A stretch of 64,000 bases of DNA, taken from assembly GCA_019894765.1 (NCBI GenBank), contig JAGXNT010000024.1, positions 1 through 64,000 of the forward strand. The letters are read 5' to 3'. Below the pieces are notes generated by a model that did not search any database, was not told the DNA's origin, and worked only from the letters and a program-made list of their open reading frames with translations. Below, in pieces: positions 26,854-35,714 of this stretch. Position 1 is the first letter of the stretch; each line of letters starts with the position of its first letter. This DNA comes from Candidatus Heimdallarchaeota archaeon. GTDB lineage: Archaea > Asgardarchaeota > Heimdallarchaeia > JABLTI01. Made by a program: the position numbers and the translations under genes.

Positions 26854-28167
26854 TTAGTCCATGAATATATTAATAGCAACATTATCCATAACTTGAATGA
26901 TTGCGGGATTATATTTTGTTCGTACGTTAGTAATGAAATCTTCAGATGGTAGATTTAATTTCTTTATTTTCGCCCAGTCCTGTGCTAGTTTCTCAATAAG
27001 AGCAACTCGATTAATAAGAAGAGAAAGACATTCTGAATGCTTCAATTTCGTCATTTCTTTTACAATATCAGCTAAATAAATAGAATTATCACCATTGATG
27101 ATTTTCTTGTTATCCATATCTATTGATGTTTCATTTGAATAAAATTGTAGTAAGGATCTATCTACTCTAATTATATCAGCATCTCTTGGATGTATGAAAT
27201 CAGTTGCAAAATTAACTACTCGTAATTCGCGATCGGGAACAAAACATTGGAAAGTATCTAAAATCATATTTAGTAATACTTGATTTTTGTCAGTTTCAGG
27301 ATCAAGTACAACGAGAAGCAATTTTCTGTTTAAGACTGTGTTAAAGACTTTATCTAAATCCTTCTTGAATTGCTTCATTAGGAAAGGCATATTACCTTTA
27401 TTTGTATCACGCTTTTTCACTTCCACACCGATTGGTATTTCATCAGTAGATTTCGCAGTGACAGGTTCTGTTGGTGCTGTTGGTGTTATAATTGGAGCAG
27501 CAATTGGTGTTACTGGTAAGGGTGCTGCTACGCTAAAGGATTTTACTGAATAAAACACCTTATTACCAATCTTTGTTGTGTAAAGAAAACCAGCATTTAA
27601 TATTTCTTGTATATTAGCGACTGCTTCCTGGGGCGTAACTCTTGTATTCGAGATAATTTCTTCAAATGAAGATATTTTCGCATCAAGAATACTTAAAGCG
27701 GTTTTTTGTAATCTTTGAGGTAACTCCATTACACTTAATGTTTCTAATATTCTTCTGCTTCCAGGTTTTGTCATAATTCTATTTTCAAAAGCACTTCTTA
27801 ATTGATCCAATTTGGATTCAAATCCTTTGAAAACTGAGGTATCATCTCCAGTCCACCCTAGAATATAATCTTTAGGAAATACCGCGAAAAAGAGGTTTTT
27901 AAGCTCAGTGAGAAGGATTTCAATTACACCAACTTCATTTATATCAGTACTAACAAGGAAAAGAATGGATCCATCTAATTCATATACAAATTTGTTATTT
28001 CCTGAAATCTCTTCTCTTTGTTGTCTTGCTATGGCTTTACTTGTAATTGATTCCACGATTGATTGATAATCCCCAAAAGAGGTTCCTGGACTAGGCTCAG
28101 CACCAGGCTCATAATTTCTGTAGACTAATGGGAGATCATTCTTTATGATTAACACTCTTTTTATCAA
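26854..28167 (-). CDS. Longin-like domain protein with winged helix and C-terminal unknown domain
   Basis: 437 residues. The N-terminal 125 residues have the longin/SNARE-like pattern: a beta strand RVLIIKNDLPLVYRNY (3-18), a helix (FGDYQSIVESITSK), central strands (FVYELDGSILFLVSTD, about 58-73) and a closing helix (VIEILLTELKNLFFAVFP). Residues about 137-205 look like a winged helix (QRLQKTALSILDAKISSFEE). A Pro/Thr/Ala-rich linker (about 208-240) leads to a C-terminal alpha/beta domain (about 250-437) not recognised. Longin domains mark trafficking proteins (AP complexes, SNAREs, GEFs) and are known in Asgard archaea. The assignment is from pattern only and is moderate. Confidence 0.55.
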   Translation of the reverse strand: MIKRVLIIKNDLPLVYRNYEPGAEPSPGTSFGDYQSIVESITSKAIARQQREEISGNNKFVYELDGSILFLVSTDINEVGVIEILLTELKNLFFAVFPKDYILGWTGDDTSVFKGFESKLDQLRSAFENRIMTKPGSRRILETLSVMELPQRLQKTALSILDAKISSFEEIISNTRVTPQEAVANIQEILNAGFLYTTKIGNKVFYSVKSFSVAAPLPVTPIAAPIITPTAPTEPVTAKSTDEIPIGVEVKKRDTNKGNMPFLMKQFKKDLDKVFNTVLNRKLLLVVLDPETDKNQVLLNMILDTFQCFVPDRELRVVNFATDFIHPRDADIIRVDRSLLQFYSNETSIDMDNKKIINGDNSIYLADIVKEMTKLKHSECLSLLINRVALIEKLAQDWAKIKKLNLPSEDFITNVRTKYNPAIIQVMDNVAINIFMD

Positions 28168-28389
28168 ACTATTCTACTCCGACATAAGCAAATTCTTCGA
28201 TATATGTGAGTTCTTTCTTGTATTAAATTCTTCTTTTGAGGTTTAATATTTTGCCTTATAGGACTTTTTCTTTTTTCTATCTTAAGAAAGGTTTTTTTAT
28301 CGAAATATCCGTTCAGACATAACGACAACTCATAATTGTATGAAAAATAAGAAATGAGAAAAAAACACGATTCGAGTTTGGTATGAACA

Positions 28390-28929
28390 ATGGCAGAAAG
28401 TACAAAAAAAATGGGATTAATAATTACAGTTGTAGTTGTTAGTTCACTTATAATTACAGGAACAGGAATTGGTATCTGGTTAGGTGTTAGAGCAAGTCTT
28501 CATCCAGAACCTGGGTGGACACTAGACCTAACAGGTAAAATCCAGGGTGGGAACACAACAATCACAATGAGTGAAATTTTAAATTTACCTTCATATAAGG
28601 CTGAGTATGAAATAAGAGCGAAAACAAATGTTGTGTATCTTTTTCAAGGAGCTATTTTGGCGAATCTTTTCCAAGATGCAATTACTATTGATCCTACTGC
28701 AGAAAACGCAACTTTCATTGCTTCTGATGATTATCAATGGACATTTTCGATTGATGAGATTCTAAACAACAATACATACATTTTGGCTTACATGCAGAAC
28801 AACAAATATCTAGATAGCTATGAAAATGACGGAAATGGATACCTTTGGTTAGTAGTACCAAATTATGATGAATTTGATTTCAATGGTCAAAGATGTGTGA
28901 AAAACGTCGTTGAAATTTATTTCGAATAG
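28390..28929 (+). CDS. Membrane-anchored protein with sulfite-oxidase-like (molybdopterin-binding) fold, copy 1
   Basis: 179 residues. A single membrane helix (10-32, LIITVVVVSSLIITGTGIGIW) anchors an external domain whose segments ITMSEILNLPSYKAEYEI, ATFIASDDYQW, FSIDEIL, YLWLVVPNYD and RCVKNVVEIYFE follow the order of the oxidoreductase molybdopterin-binding domain (sulfite oxidase family). The Mo-ligating cysteine pattern of true enzymes is not evident, so it may bind pterin or metal without catalysis. A paralogue lies 1.7 kb downstream, with EcfT and MobB between; a hairpin terminator follows at 28931. Confidence 0.65.
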   Translation: MAESTKKMGLIITVVVVSSLIITGTGIGIWLGVRASLHPEPGWTLDLTGKIQGGNTTITMSEILNLPSYKAEYEIRAKTNVVYLFQGAILANLFQDAITIDPTAENATFIASDDYQWTFSIDEILNNNTYILAYMQNNKYLDSYENDGNGYLWLVVPNYDEFDFNGQRCVKNVVEIYFE

Positions 28930-28930
28930 A

Positions 28931-28955
28931 AATCGAAGTTCATCTTCGATTTTTT
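28931..28955 (+). terminator. Perfect hairpin and T tract
   Basis: AATCGAAG (28931-28938) pairs with CTTCGATT (28944-28951) around a 5-base loop, followed by TTTTT. It starts 1 base after the stop of the sulfite-oxidase-fold gene. It may partly separate that gene from the EcfT gene. Confidence 0.5.
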
Positions 28956-28973
28956 CACCTATATACTGATCGT

Positions 28974-29846
28974 GTGGTTGAATGGAAATTGACTTTTATT
29001 CAAAGCTCACAAAGAGTTCAGACGAGAAAAAGTCTCACACTGGACCCTCGAACAAAATTGCTTATGCTTTTCGCAGTATCAATTTTTTCATTTATGATAG
29101 ATAATATGTTATTACTTCTTTTTCTCCTCAATATTATGCTTATCTTTGTGGTAATCTCTCGAGTAGACTTGAAGAAAATATTTAGATACATAAAACCTAC
29201 TCTTTGGTTAATTCCAACCATATTTATTATACAACTAATTGCCTGGGAAAGTCTTACAGGGAATTTTATTGATATCCCAGCGAATTTTGGTTTTACATCT
29301 TATCTAATTTCTAGTAATCGAATAATAACAATAAGTGTTGATGCTCTTATATTAGCAACGAATTCGTGTTTACGAATATTAAATCTAGCAGTTGGTTCAA
29401 GTTTATTTAGTTTAACAACAAACTCTAATGATTATTTACAATCTTTAACAAAAATTGGCTTCCCATTTGAAATTGCCTTTACTACTGGATTAGTAATTTA
29501 TTTCTTACCATTAGTTATCACAGAAACAACAGAAATGAGACTGTCTTTAGAGACAAGAGGAGTCAGCATTAATAGGGGGAGTTTTATCTCAAGATTAAGA
29601 AGTTTTAGGATTCTCGCAACAGCCATTTTAATGAATTTTATTGAGAAATCAAAATATCAAGCAATTGCATTAGAGTCTAGAGGATTTAACTCCAAGAAAA
29701 AACGAACGTTTTATCGGAAATTGAAATTTAGTCTTTTTGATATTCTCATGACAATTCTAACTCTTTGTTTGATTGCTGGAATTTGTTATGTATTTCGATT
29801 TGAGTTGAAAGCTTTCTTCTCAGGATTATGGTTAGGTTTTAACTAG
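28974..29846 (+). CDS. ECF transporter transmembrane component (EcfT/CbiQ family)
   Basis: 290 residues, GTG start. Hydrophobic helices flank the two cytoplasmic coupling helices that bind the ATPases. The EcfT signatures are SLETRGV (about 191-197) and ALESRGF (about 230-236), the two short Ala/Ser-Arg-Gly motifs of the coupling helices. No EcfA gene is adjacent, so it would use ATPases encoded elsewhere, for example at 39.3-41.0 kb. It is followed within 2 bases by the MobB-FeS gene. Confidence 0.85.
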   Translation: MVEWKLTFIQSSQRVQTRKSLTLDPRTKLLMLFAVSIFSFMIDNMLLLLFLLNIMLIFVVISRVDLKKIFRYIKPTLWLIPTIFIIQLIAWESLTGNFIDIPANFGFTSYLISSNRIITISVDALILATNSCLRILNLAVGSSLFSLTTNSNDYLQSLTKIGFPFEIAFTTGLVIYFLPLVITETTEMRLSLETRGVSINRGSFISRLRSFRILATAILMNFIEKSKYQAIALESRGFNSKKKRTFYRKLKFSLFDILMTILTLCLIAGICYVFRFELKAFFSGLWLGFN

Positions 29847-29848
29847 GA

Positions 29849-30643
29849 GTGAAAAAAATGTTAACGAGATTTATAGGTTTAACTGGTCCAAAGAAATCGG
29901 GAAAAACAACTGCAATCGAAGCATTAGTACCAATACTACAGAAGAAGAATCTTCGAGTTGGGACTGCAAAAGTAGCTTTTAGAGATGTTTCAATTGATGT
30001 GGATCAAGAGCACTATGATGTCATTCGACACAGACGAAGTGGACCGAAGTTAACTTTGTTTAAGTCAGGTATTGAAACAGTAATTTTCCGAAATGAAAAG
30101 CATACCCTTCGTGAAGCACTAAAAATTATTAGCAAGGATTTAGATATTGTTCTACTTGAGGGTTTTAAAGAGGATTTGGTAGGAATACCTCAAATTACTC
30201 TTTTAAGAGAAGCAGGTCAAGAAAAGGAATTCGTTGGTGATTACACTGTTGCACTATCCTCTATTCCAGAGTTTTCCGTAAAAAGTAAGCATGAATTGTT
30301 TATTCAGTATGACAAACTTGCAGAAGCTGTGAAAGAAAAAGCATTGCCACTTTTTCCAGAATTAGATTGTGAACACTGCGGTTACAGCACATGCCAAGAA
30401 TTAATGAAAGAAGTTATTCGTGGAAAGAAAAAAGTGGAAGATTGTGAAGTATTAGGCTTTGAGGAATCCTTCGTTATTCTCAAGGCAAATGATAAGGTTG
30501 TTCCCTGTAAACCTTTTATTCAAAATCTCATCAAAAATGTGGTTTCTGGCATACTTACTTCATTGAAAGTTGAAGAAGAAGAACTCTCGAGTGTAGAAAT
30601 ACAAGTTTCTTATGAACCAAAAAAGGCGAAAACCAATGAATAA
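29849..30643 (+). CDS. MobB-like GTP-binding protein with C-terminal Fe-S domain
   Basis: 264 residues. An N-terminal P-loop GPKKSGKTT (13-21) and the segment DLDIVLLEGFKEDL (97-110) are the MobB pattern of molybdopterin-guanine dinucleotide synthesis. From residue 174 a CxxCxxxxC-x16-C arrangement (Cys174, 177, 182, 199; CGYSTCQEL) matches the 4Fe-4S domain found in RnfB/CoxD-type proteins. The fusion suggests a metal- or redox-linked step in molybdenum or tungsten cofactor handling. The GTG at 29849 or the ATG at 29858 could start the protein. It is placed between EcfT and a sulfite-oxidase-fold protein. Confidence 0.8.
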   Translation: MKKMLTRFIGLTGPKKSGKTTAIEALVPILQKKNLRVGTAKVAFRDVSIDVDQEHYDVIRHRRSGPKLTLFKSGIETVIFRNEKHTLREALKIISKDLDIVLLEGFKEDLVGIPQITLLREAGQEKEFVGDYTVALSSIPEFSVKSKHELFIQYDKLAEAVKEKALPLFPELDCEHCGYSTCQELMKEVIRGKKKVEDCEVLGFEESFVILKANDKVVPCKPFIQNLIKNVVSGILTSLKVEEEELSSVEIQVSYEPKKAKTNE

Positions 30644-31157
30644 GAAAACATTAGCAATTATAGTAGCAATTAATGTCTTACTCATCAGCACAATTGTTAC
30701 ATTGTATTTCACAGTATGGCTGCCTTCGAGAAGTGGAGAAGAGGGATTCTTAACAATAACAGGATTACCAACAGAAGATATCAAGTTGAGTATTTCCGAA
30801 TTAGAGAACCTACCAAATATCTCGAGAGAATATTATCTATCAGGTAGTGAGACATTTTCAGCAAATTATACTGGAGTATCGGTGTTCTACTTAGTAACGC
30901 AAATTGCTAATTATTCTGAGGATGTTAATGTAAGAGTTATTGCAAGCGACAATTATGCATATACACTGAGTTTTGACGATATTAATCAGACTCGAGATAT
31001 TATCATTGCTTATAAGAAAAATAATGATTACATGGAAGGAAAATCGTTTGATGGGGAAGGACCTCTTAGACTTATTATTCCTCAGAGGTTTCCAGGAGAA
31101 TTTAATGGGCAATATTGTGTAAAATTTGTTGCAACAATTGAAATAATTACAGTTTAA
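30636..31157 (+). CDS. Membrane-anchored protein with sulfite-oxidase-like fold, copy 2
   Basis: 173 residues from ATG 30636, which overlaps the MobB stop by 8 bases; an ATG 24 bases earlier is less likely. A membrane helix (about 5-26) precedes an external domain with LSISELENLPNISREYYL, VRVIASDNYAYTLSFDDI and LRLIIPQRFPGEFNGQYCVK. It is homologous to the protein at 28390-28929, sharing the NGQ-CVK ending and the SDN/DDY strand. Role: see that entry. Confidence 0.65.
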   Translation: MNKKTLAIIVAINVLLISTIVTLYFTVWLPSRSGEEGFLTITGLPTEDIKLSISELENLPNISREYYLSGSETFSANYTGVSVFYLVTQIANYSEDVNVRVIASDNYAYTLSFDDINQTRDIIIAYKKNNDYMEGKSFDGEGPLRLIIPQRFPGEFNGQYCVKFVATIEIITV

Positions 31158-31166
31158 CAAGTTGGT

Positions 31167-31769
31167 TTGAGAAAAATGAAAAGATACAGTACCTCTGATC
31201 TAATAATTATTGCAATAATGGCTGCAATAGGTCTAGGTACAAAACAAATTGTTCGACCTCTTGTGTCCTTAGTTAGTGTACCATTAGGCATACCCGGAGG
31301 TGCAATCGTGGGAGGATTTTACATGCTTTGGTTAGTACTCACTAAAAGGCTTGCGCCTAAAACTGGTTCCGGTTTTCTTTTTGGATTAACACAAGCTTTA
31401 GTTGTAATGATATTACCTTTTGGTTCTCATGGCATTTTTACCTTAATTACCTATACTCTTCCGGGTTTAGCAGTTGATCTTGTGGACTTATCTTTTCAAT
31501 CAAAAAACAACACAGTCTTATGTTCATTAATAGAGGGAGCAGTAGCAAATTTTGTGGGATCACTTTCAGTGCTAATATTGATTTTTAGGCTGGAATGGAG
31601 ATTAACATTATTCATATCATTAATTGCATTGCTAACGGGAAATATTGGAGGAATTATTGCTCATTATATAGCCAAACAAATTTCAGGTTTGATATCAGCT
31701 GAAAAAATACAGAAAATAGAGGATACTGAAGAAGAATTACCTATTAAAGATAATTCTCCGACAAGTTAG
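31167..31769 (+). CDS. ECF transporter substrate-binding (S) component
   Basis: 200 residues with about five or six membrane helices. The first helix (LIIIAIMAAIGLGTKQIVRPL) and the following glycine-rich loop GIPGGAIVGGFYMLWL are typical of ECF S components. The C-terminus is hydrophilic and acidic (EDTEEELPIKDNSPTS). Substrate specificity cannot be read from the sequence; the context (MobB, sulfite-oxidase-fold proteins) hints at a pterin, cofactor or metal precursor. Confidence 0.7.
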   Translation: MRKMKRYSTSDLIIIAIMAAIGLGTKQIVRPLVSLVSVPLGIPGGAIVGGFYMLWLVLTKRLAPKTGSGFLFGLTQALVVMILPFGSHGIFTLITYTLPGLAVDLVDLSFQSKNNTVLCSLIEGAVANFVGSLSVLILIFRLEWRLTLFISLIALLTGNIGGIIAHYIAKQISGLISAEKIQKIEDTEEELPIKDNSPTS

Positions 31770-31791
31770 TGCTACTTAGATTGTATTTAGG

Positions 31792-33363
31792 TTATTTCTC
31801 GAAGACTAGTTCTCCTCCAAAAAAGGTCATTAAAACCTGAACATCTTTTATTGCTTCAGGATCTATTTGATAGAGATTCTTATCTAAGACAACAAAATCA
31901 GCAAGTTTCCCAACTTCTAAAGAACCTTTGATATTCTCTTCAAAACTGGAATATGCAGCCTCTAAAGTATAATGATAAATTGCTTCTTCTACGGTGATCT
32001 TTATGGCATCAATTGGATGAGTAACGACAGACCAAATACCAAAAAGTGGACTTAATGGCATATTATCAGATCCAAACACTAGTTTAGCATTCGAGTCAAT
32101 AATTTTTCGGAAATTGTTTAGGAGCTTGTATCTTTCTGATCCCAAACGTATTTCATATAATTGACCTGGTCTTCCCCATCTTCCTGGAAAGTTTGGTTGC
32201 ATGGATAAGATGATGCCAAGCTTATTTGCTCTTGCTAAGTACTTTTCTAATAAATACTCTGCATGTTCGATACGATGTCTACCTTTAGAAGTGAGATCAG
32301 GTTTGTCAATTTTCTCAAAAGTAGTAATTACCATATCAATTGCTTCATCACCTATTGCATGAATGACTGTTTGCCAATCATTTTCAAGTGCTTTCAAAAC
32401 TGTTTCATGTAAGACTTCTTTTTCGATATAGAAATCACCTTTGGAAGAAGAATCATCATAATAGGCATCATACAGTTTAGCAGTTCTTGCTCCAAGTGAA
32501 CCATCAGTGAACATTTTCACCCCACCAATTTTTAGAATGTCATCACCAAAACCGGATTTTATACCAGCCTCAAGATAATGGTCAAAGGAATCACGTGGGA
32601 TATTCATGTTTACTCTAATTGTGAGTTGATTTTTATTTCTCGCCGAGATATAGGATTTAACACACATAATGGGCAAGTTATCAGCTATTGAAGTTATACC
32701 TAGAGAATTCGCCAACTCATTAGCTATAGGAATTGCTTCATCAATATCTTTTTGTGTTTTTTTCAGTTTAGGATTATCTCCAACACGATGACTAAGAGGT
32801 GAGGCAATAACTCCGGTTGGTTTCTTTGTTTTTGGATCAATCTCCAAATCAGGTTCATCCCAAGGTATTTCGAGTTCTTTAAAACCAAGAGTATTCACAA
32901 CAGCCATGTGCCCACACACACGTCGGATATATAACGGATTATCAGGTGCAATTTCATCTAATTCTTCTAAAGTTAAGTAGCGTTTATCATCCCAATTACT
33001 TTCATCCCATCTATCACCAAAAACCCATTTGCCTTTTGGCGTTATTTTTACTCGTTCTTTAATCTTTTCAAGTGCTTCTTTTGGGGATCGTACTTTATCT
33101 AGTGTTACATCCTTGGATTTCGCTGCCATACTAAGTAAATGTGTATGTGTATCATTGAAACCTGGACACAGAAATTTTCCTTCTAAATCAAGGATTTTTT
33201 TCACATTTGAGTATTTCTTGGTTATTTCAGAATTACTCCCAACAGCTAATATTTTACAATCATGAACTGCAAGTGCTTCTGCATGAGGTTGACTTTTATT
33301 CATAGTCACAATAAATGCATTTTTCACTAAAAGATCGATTTCCTTTATCATTGTAATCAGCAA
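31792..33363 (-). CDS. Amidohydrolase (YtcJ / exoenzyme regulatory AepA-like)
   Basis: 523 residues. Metal-binding pattern: FNDTHTHLLSM (about 69-79), HAIGDEAIDMVI (His near 335) and RIEHAEYLLEKY, with VFGSDNMPLSPLFGIW near the end. This is the YtcJ-type amidohydrolase family that hydrolyses N-acyl or formamide bonds; the substrate is unknown. Met6 (MIKEIDLLVKN) is an alternative start. It stands alone between the EcfS gene and the zinc-finger membrane protein gene. Confidence 0.85.
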   Translation of the reverse strand: MLITMIKEIDLLVKNAFIVTMNKSQPHAEALAVHDCKILAVGSNSEITKKYSNVKKILDLEGKFLCPGFNDTHTHLLSMAAKSKDVTLDKVRSPKEALEKIKERVKITPKGKWVFGDRWDESNWDDKRYLTLEELDEIAPDNPLYIRRVCGHMAVVNTLGFKELEIPWDEPDLEIDPKTKKPTGVIASPLSHRVGDNPKLKKTQKDIDEAIPIANELANSLGITSIADNLPIMCVKSYISARNKNQLTIRVNMNIPRDSFDHYLEAGIKSGFGDDILKIGGVKMFTDGSLGARTAKLYDAYYDDSSSKGDFYIEKEVLHETVLKALENDWQTVIHAIGDEAIDMVITTFEKIDKPDLTSKGRHRIEHAEYLLEKYLARANKLGIILSMQPNFPGRWGRPGQLYEIRLGSERYKLLNNFRKIIDSNAKLVFGSDNMPLSPLFGIWSVVTHPIDAIKITVEEAIYHYTLEAAYSSFEENIKGSLEVGKLADFVVLDKNLYQIDPEAIKDVQVLMTFFGGELVFEK

Positions 33364-33400
33364 AAGAATTAGGAATATTTGGTTATTGAATTTTCCCTAA

Positions 33401-34522
33401 TTAATCAAATAATTGATACAATAATCCTAGGATGAAAGCTAAGAAAATATAAAGAAACAATCTAAAGATACGACGTAAGAAAGGATTTCTTTGAATGATA
33501 TTCTTGCTACTTTCTATAACATCAATTGATGGGACTTTAGGTTCTTGAAAGTCTTCCATGCTATCTACAATTTTGTTATAAGTATCTTCTTTCTCGATAT
33601 TTTGCAAGGCTTTCTGATATTTTTGATTGTAGATGTAGAATTCATTTAGAAATTTTTTATCTATTGACTCACTAGATAATTCAGTAACAATTCTTTCATG
33701 GAGAAGTGTTAATCCATAATTACTTTTTGTAATCAGAAAGAGCTCTACTAAAAGGGAAATTCCAGATGGTGGTGCTTGTTTAATTACTTTACGTATATAT
33801 CTTTCTTCGCTTGGTTCATCTATCTCAGCGACAAGCTTATCTATGAAGCCTTTTGGAGTTGTCCCAATTCTGTGACTAATATCTACAAACCAGTCTGTGG
33901 GCAAATTGGTTGGTTGATAAATAATCACTTGTAGTAATCCGCGAATTAGCTCTGAATCTACAATTATGTTTTTTCCCAAATGCTTCAATGCAACATCAAA
34001 TGCTTGCAGTTCTGCTGAAACTGAGTAACGATATAAAGCAGCAAGAAGTTTCTCTCTCTTTGTTAAGCCAAAAAACACTGCTTCTTCTAAAAATCGACCG
34101 AAAAATAGGAGGAAGATAATTTCCAAACAACCGATGATCAAGCAAATATTAAGTGAGAGTTGGTCATAAGCAACTCCAATTATTCCTACAATAAATAAAA
34201 GTCCAAAAAGAATGTAACTCCCAATTAGAATGTAATTAAAGATATTTTCGCGCCAACAAATTTTACAAACTTCATACTTGCCTTTTCTTGTTAAGCTTTC
34301 AGATAAATCAGATAATCCTTCGTGTTTCTCTTCTGAATTTTCCTCTGAGTTAATTCCAGATCTTAGAGGAAAACGGCATTGTTCGCAACGAACGATTTCG
34401 GATTCTAAATCATTTTTACTCATTTCAAGTTCATTATTTGTTAAACATTGCCCAACAAAAAAGCTTTGGTTGTTTGAATCTTTACTTTCTTTTGTGGTTT
34501 TTTGTAAAGAATCAAATGTCAT
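33401..34522 (-). CDS. Membrane protein with N-terminal zinc-binding motif, unknown function
   Basis: 373 residues. Near the N-terminus, IVRCEQCRFPLRSG and YEVCKICWREN supply two Cys pairs spaced about 43 residues apart that could bind zinc. Two membrane helices follow (about 96-118 and 127-148), then about 190 residues of predicted helix and a C-terminal membrane helix (IFRLFLYIFLAFILGLLYQL, about 350-371). No family recognised. Its promoter region is shared with an 86-residue protein encoded upstream on the same strand. Confidence 0.6.
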   Translation of the reverse strand: MTFDSLQKTTKESKDSNNQSFFVGQCLTNNELEMSKNDLESEIVRCEQCRFPLRSGINSEENSEEKHEGLSDLSESLTRKGKYEVCKICWRENIFNYILIGSYILFGLLFIVGIIGVAYDQLSLNICLIIGCLEIIFLLFFGRFLEEAVFFGLTKREKLLAALYRYSVSAELQAFDVALKHLGKNIIVDSELIRGLLQVIIYQPTNLPTDWFVDISHRIGTTPKGFIDKLVAEIDEPSEERYIRKVIKQAPPSGISLLVELFLITKSNYGLTLLHERIVTELSSESIDKKFLNEFYIYNQKYQKALQNIEKEDTYNKIVDSMEDFQEPKVPSIDVIESSKNIIQRNPFLRRIFRLFLYIFLAFILGLLYQLFD

Positions 34523-34567
34523 AATAAAACACCAAGTTTCAGAAGGATAATTTTAAAGAGATTCTAT

Positions 34568-34828
34568 TTACAAGGAATCATCTTTTAATTTCTTCAAAAC
34601 AGCTAATGCTTTTTGCAAGATAACTCGAGAAGATAATACTTCATCAAAAGTTGTTTTATCATCTATAGTATTACTTAGAGTTTGTACAAATTCAATAAAA
34701 TCAGGGGAATTTATTAATTCTTTAATTTCTGCTGAGTCTTCTAGTAAATGTTCGGGGTTATCATCAACAGCTGTTTTACTTCTGATTTGAATTTTCTTTG
34801 TTTCCTGGAGTTTAGACATCGCTATCAA
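34568..34828 (-). CDS. Small acidic helical protein, unknown function
   Basis: 86 residues, highly charged and helical (LLEDSAEIKELINSPDFIEF, VLSSRVILQKALAVLKKLKD). It lies 45 bases upstream of the zinc-finger membrane protein gene on the same strand. Start could be Met1 or Met4. Not recognised. Confidence 0.5.
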   Translation of the reverse strand: MIAMSKLQETKKIQIRSKTAVDDNPEHLLEDSAEIKELINSPDFIEFVQTLSNTIDDKTTFDEVLSSRVILQKALAVLKKLKDDSL

Positions 34829-35009
34829 GATAATTAACGTAAATATCTATTAAAACACCCGTAATATAAAAAATTCATAAATTCTTGCAATAATTTAATC
34901 AGTTTTGCTAAAAACAACAAGTTTTTTTATAGGAAGAGTAATCATACGTCAAAAGAAAAGAATAACGGTTTAAAGAAAATCAAATCATCATATTAATCGG
35001 TGGAAAGCA

Positions 35010-35570
35010 GTGAGATTACTAGCAAAGGTAGTTTTAGCAGGAGATGGTGGAGTTGGAAAAACAACACTTATCCATCGCTATATAACTAATAGTTTTATTG
35101 ATTCAACAAAGTTAACTATTGGTGCTGCATTTCACACACATGAGATAGAAACAAGGGATCATTCTGTTCTGGTTCAAATATGGGATCTTGGTGGTCAAGA
35201 GCAATTCAAACAAATGGGAATCTTTGATAGATATTTCAAAGGTGCAACTGTAACAGTAATTATGTTTGATTTGACAAGACTCAATACTTTAAATAGTGTT
35301 CCTGAATGGGCTGACCTTGCGATAAATTCAAGTAACACTAAATTAATTTTAGTGGGAGGGAAAAAAGACTTAGCACAAGGATTAAGTTTTGAATTAGCTG
35401 ATTTTGAGGAGCTTCAAGAAAAATATAACTTTCAATTATATCTTGAAACATCTTCTGCAACTGGTGAAAAAGTAGATGATGTCTTTCAAGCTATTGCAGA
35501 TGTCATTATAGATACTACCATTGAAAAGAAGCTAAATGATCCGAAAAGTGACACAACTATACCTAAATAA
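35010..35570 (+). CDS. Ras/Rab-like small GTPase with altered G4 motif
   Basis: 186 residues, GTG start. G1 is GDGGVGKTT (11-19), switch I TIGAAF, G3 WDLGGQEQF (58-66) with the catalytic Gln, and G5 ETSSATG. The G4 motif reads GGKKD (116-120) where NKxD is expected; the Asn that contacts guanine is replaced by Gly. A change here often lowers guanine affinity or specificity. The body is Rab/Ras-like and no prenylation CAAX box is seen at the C-terminus (DTTIPK). It is followed by a helical-repeat protein gene on the same strand, 145 bases away. Confidence 0.85.
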   Translation: MRLLAKVVLAGDGGVGKTTLIHRYITNSFIDSTKLTIGAAFHTHEIETRDHSVLVQIWDLGGQEQFKQMGIFDRYFKGATVTVIMFDLTRLNTLNSVPEWADLAINSSNTKLILVGGKKDLAQGLSFELADFEELQEKYNFQLYLETSSATGEKVDDVFQAIADVIIDTTIEKKLNDPKSDTTIPK

Positions 35571-35714
35571 TTAATTATTTAAGAGACTAAACCCAGTATA
35601 TTTTAAACAAGGTCTTATATTTATCACCCCTATATTTATTAACCGTAATTTGTTAGTAGTGATTGAATAAAATAATGAAAAATATGATAAATAAAACTGG
35701 AGTTTGGAGAACCA

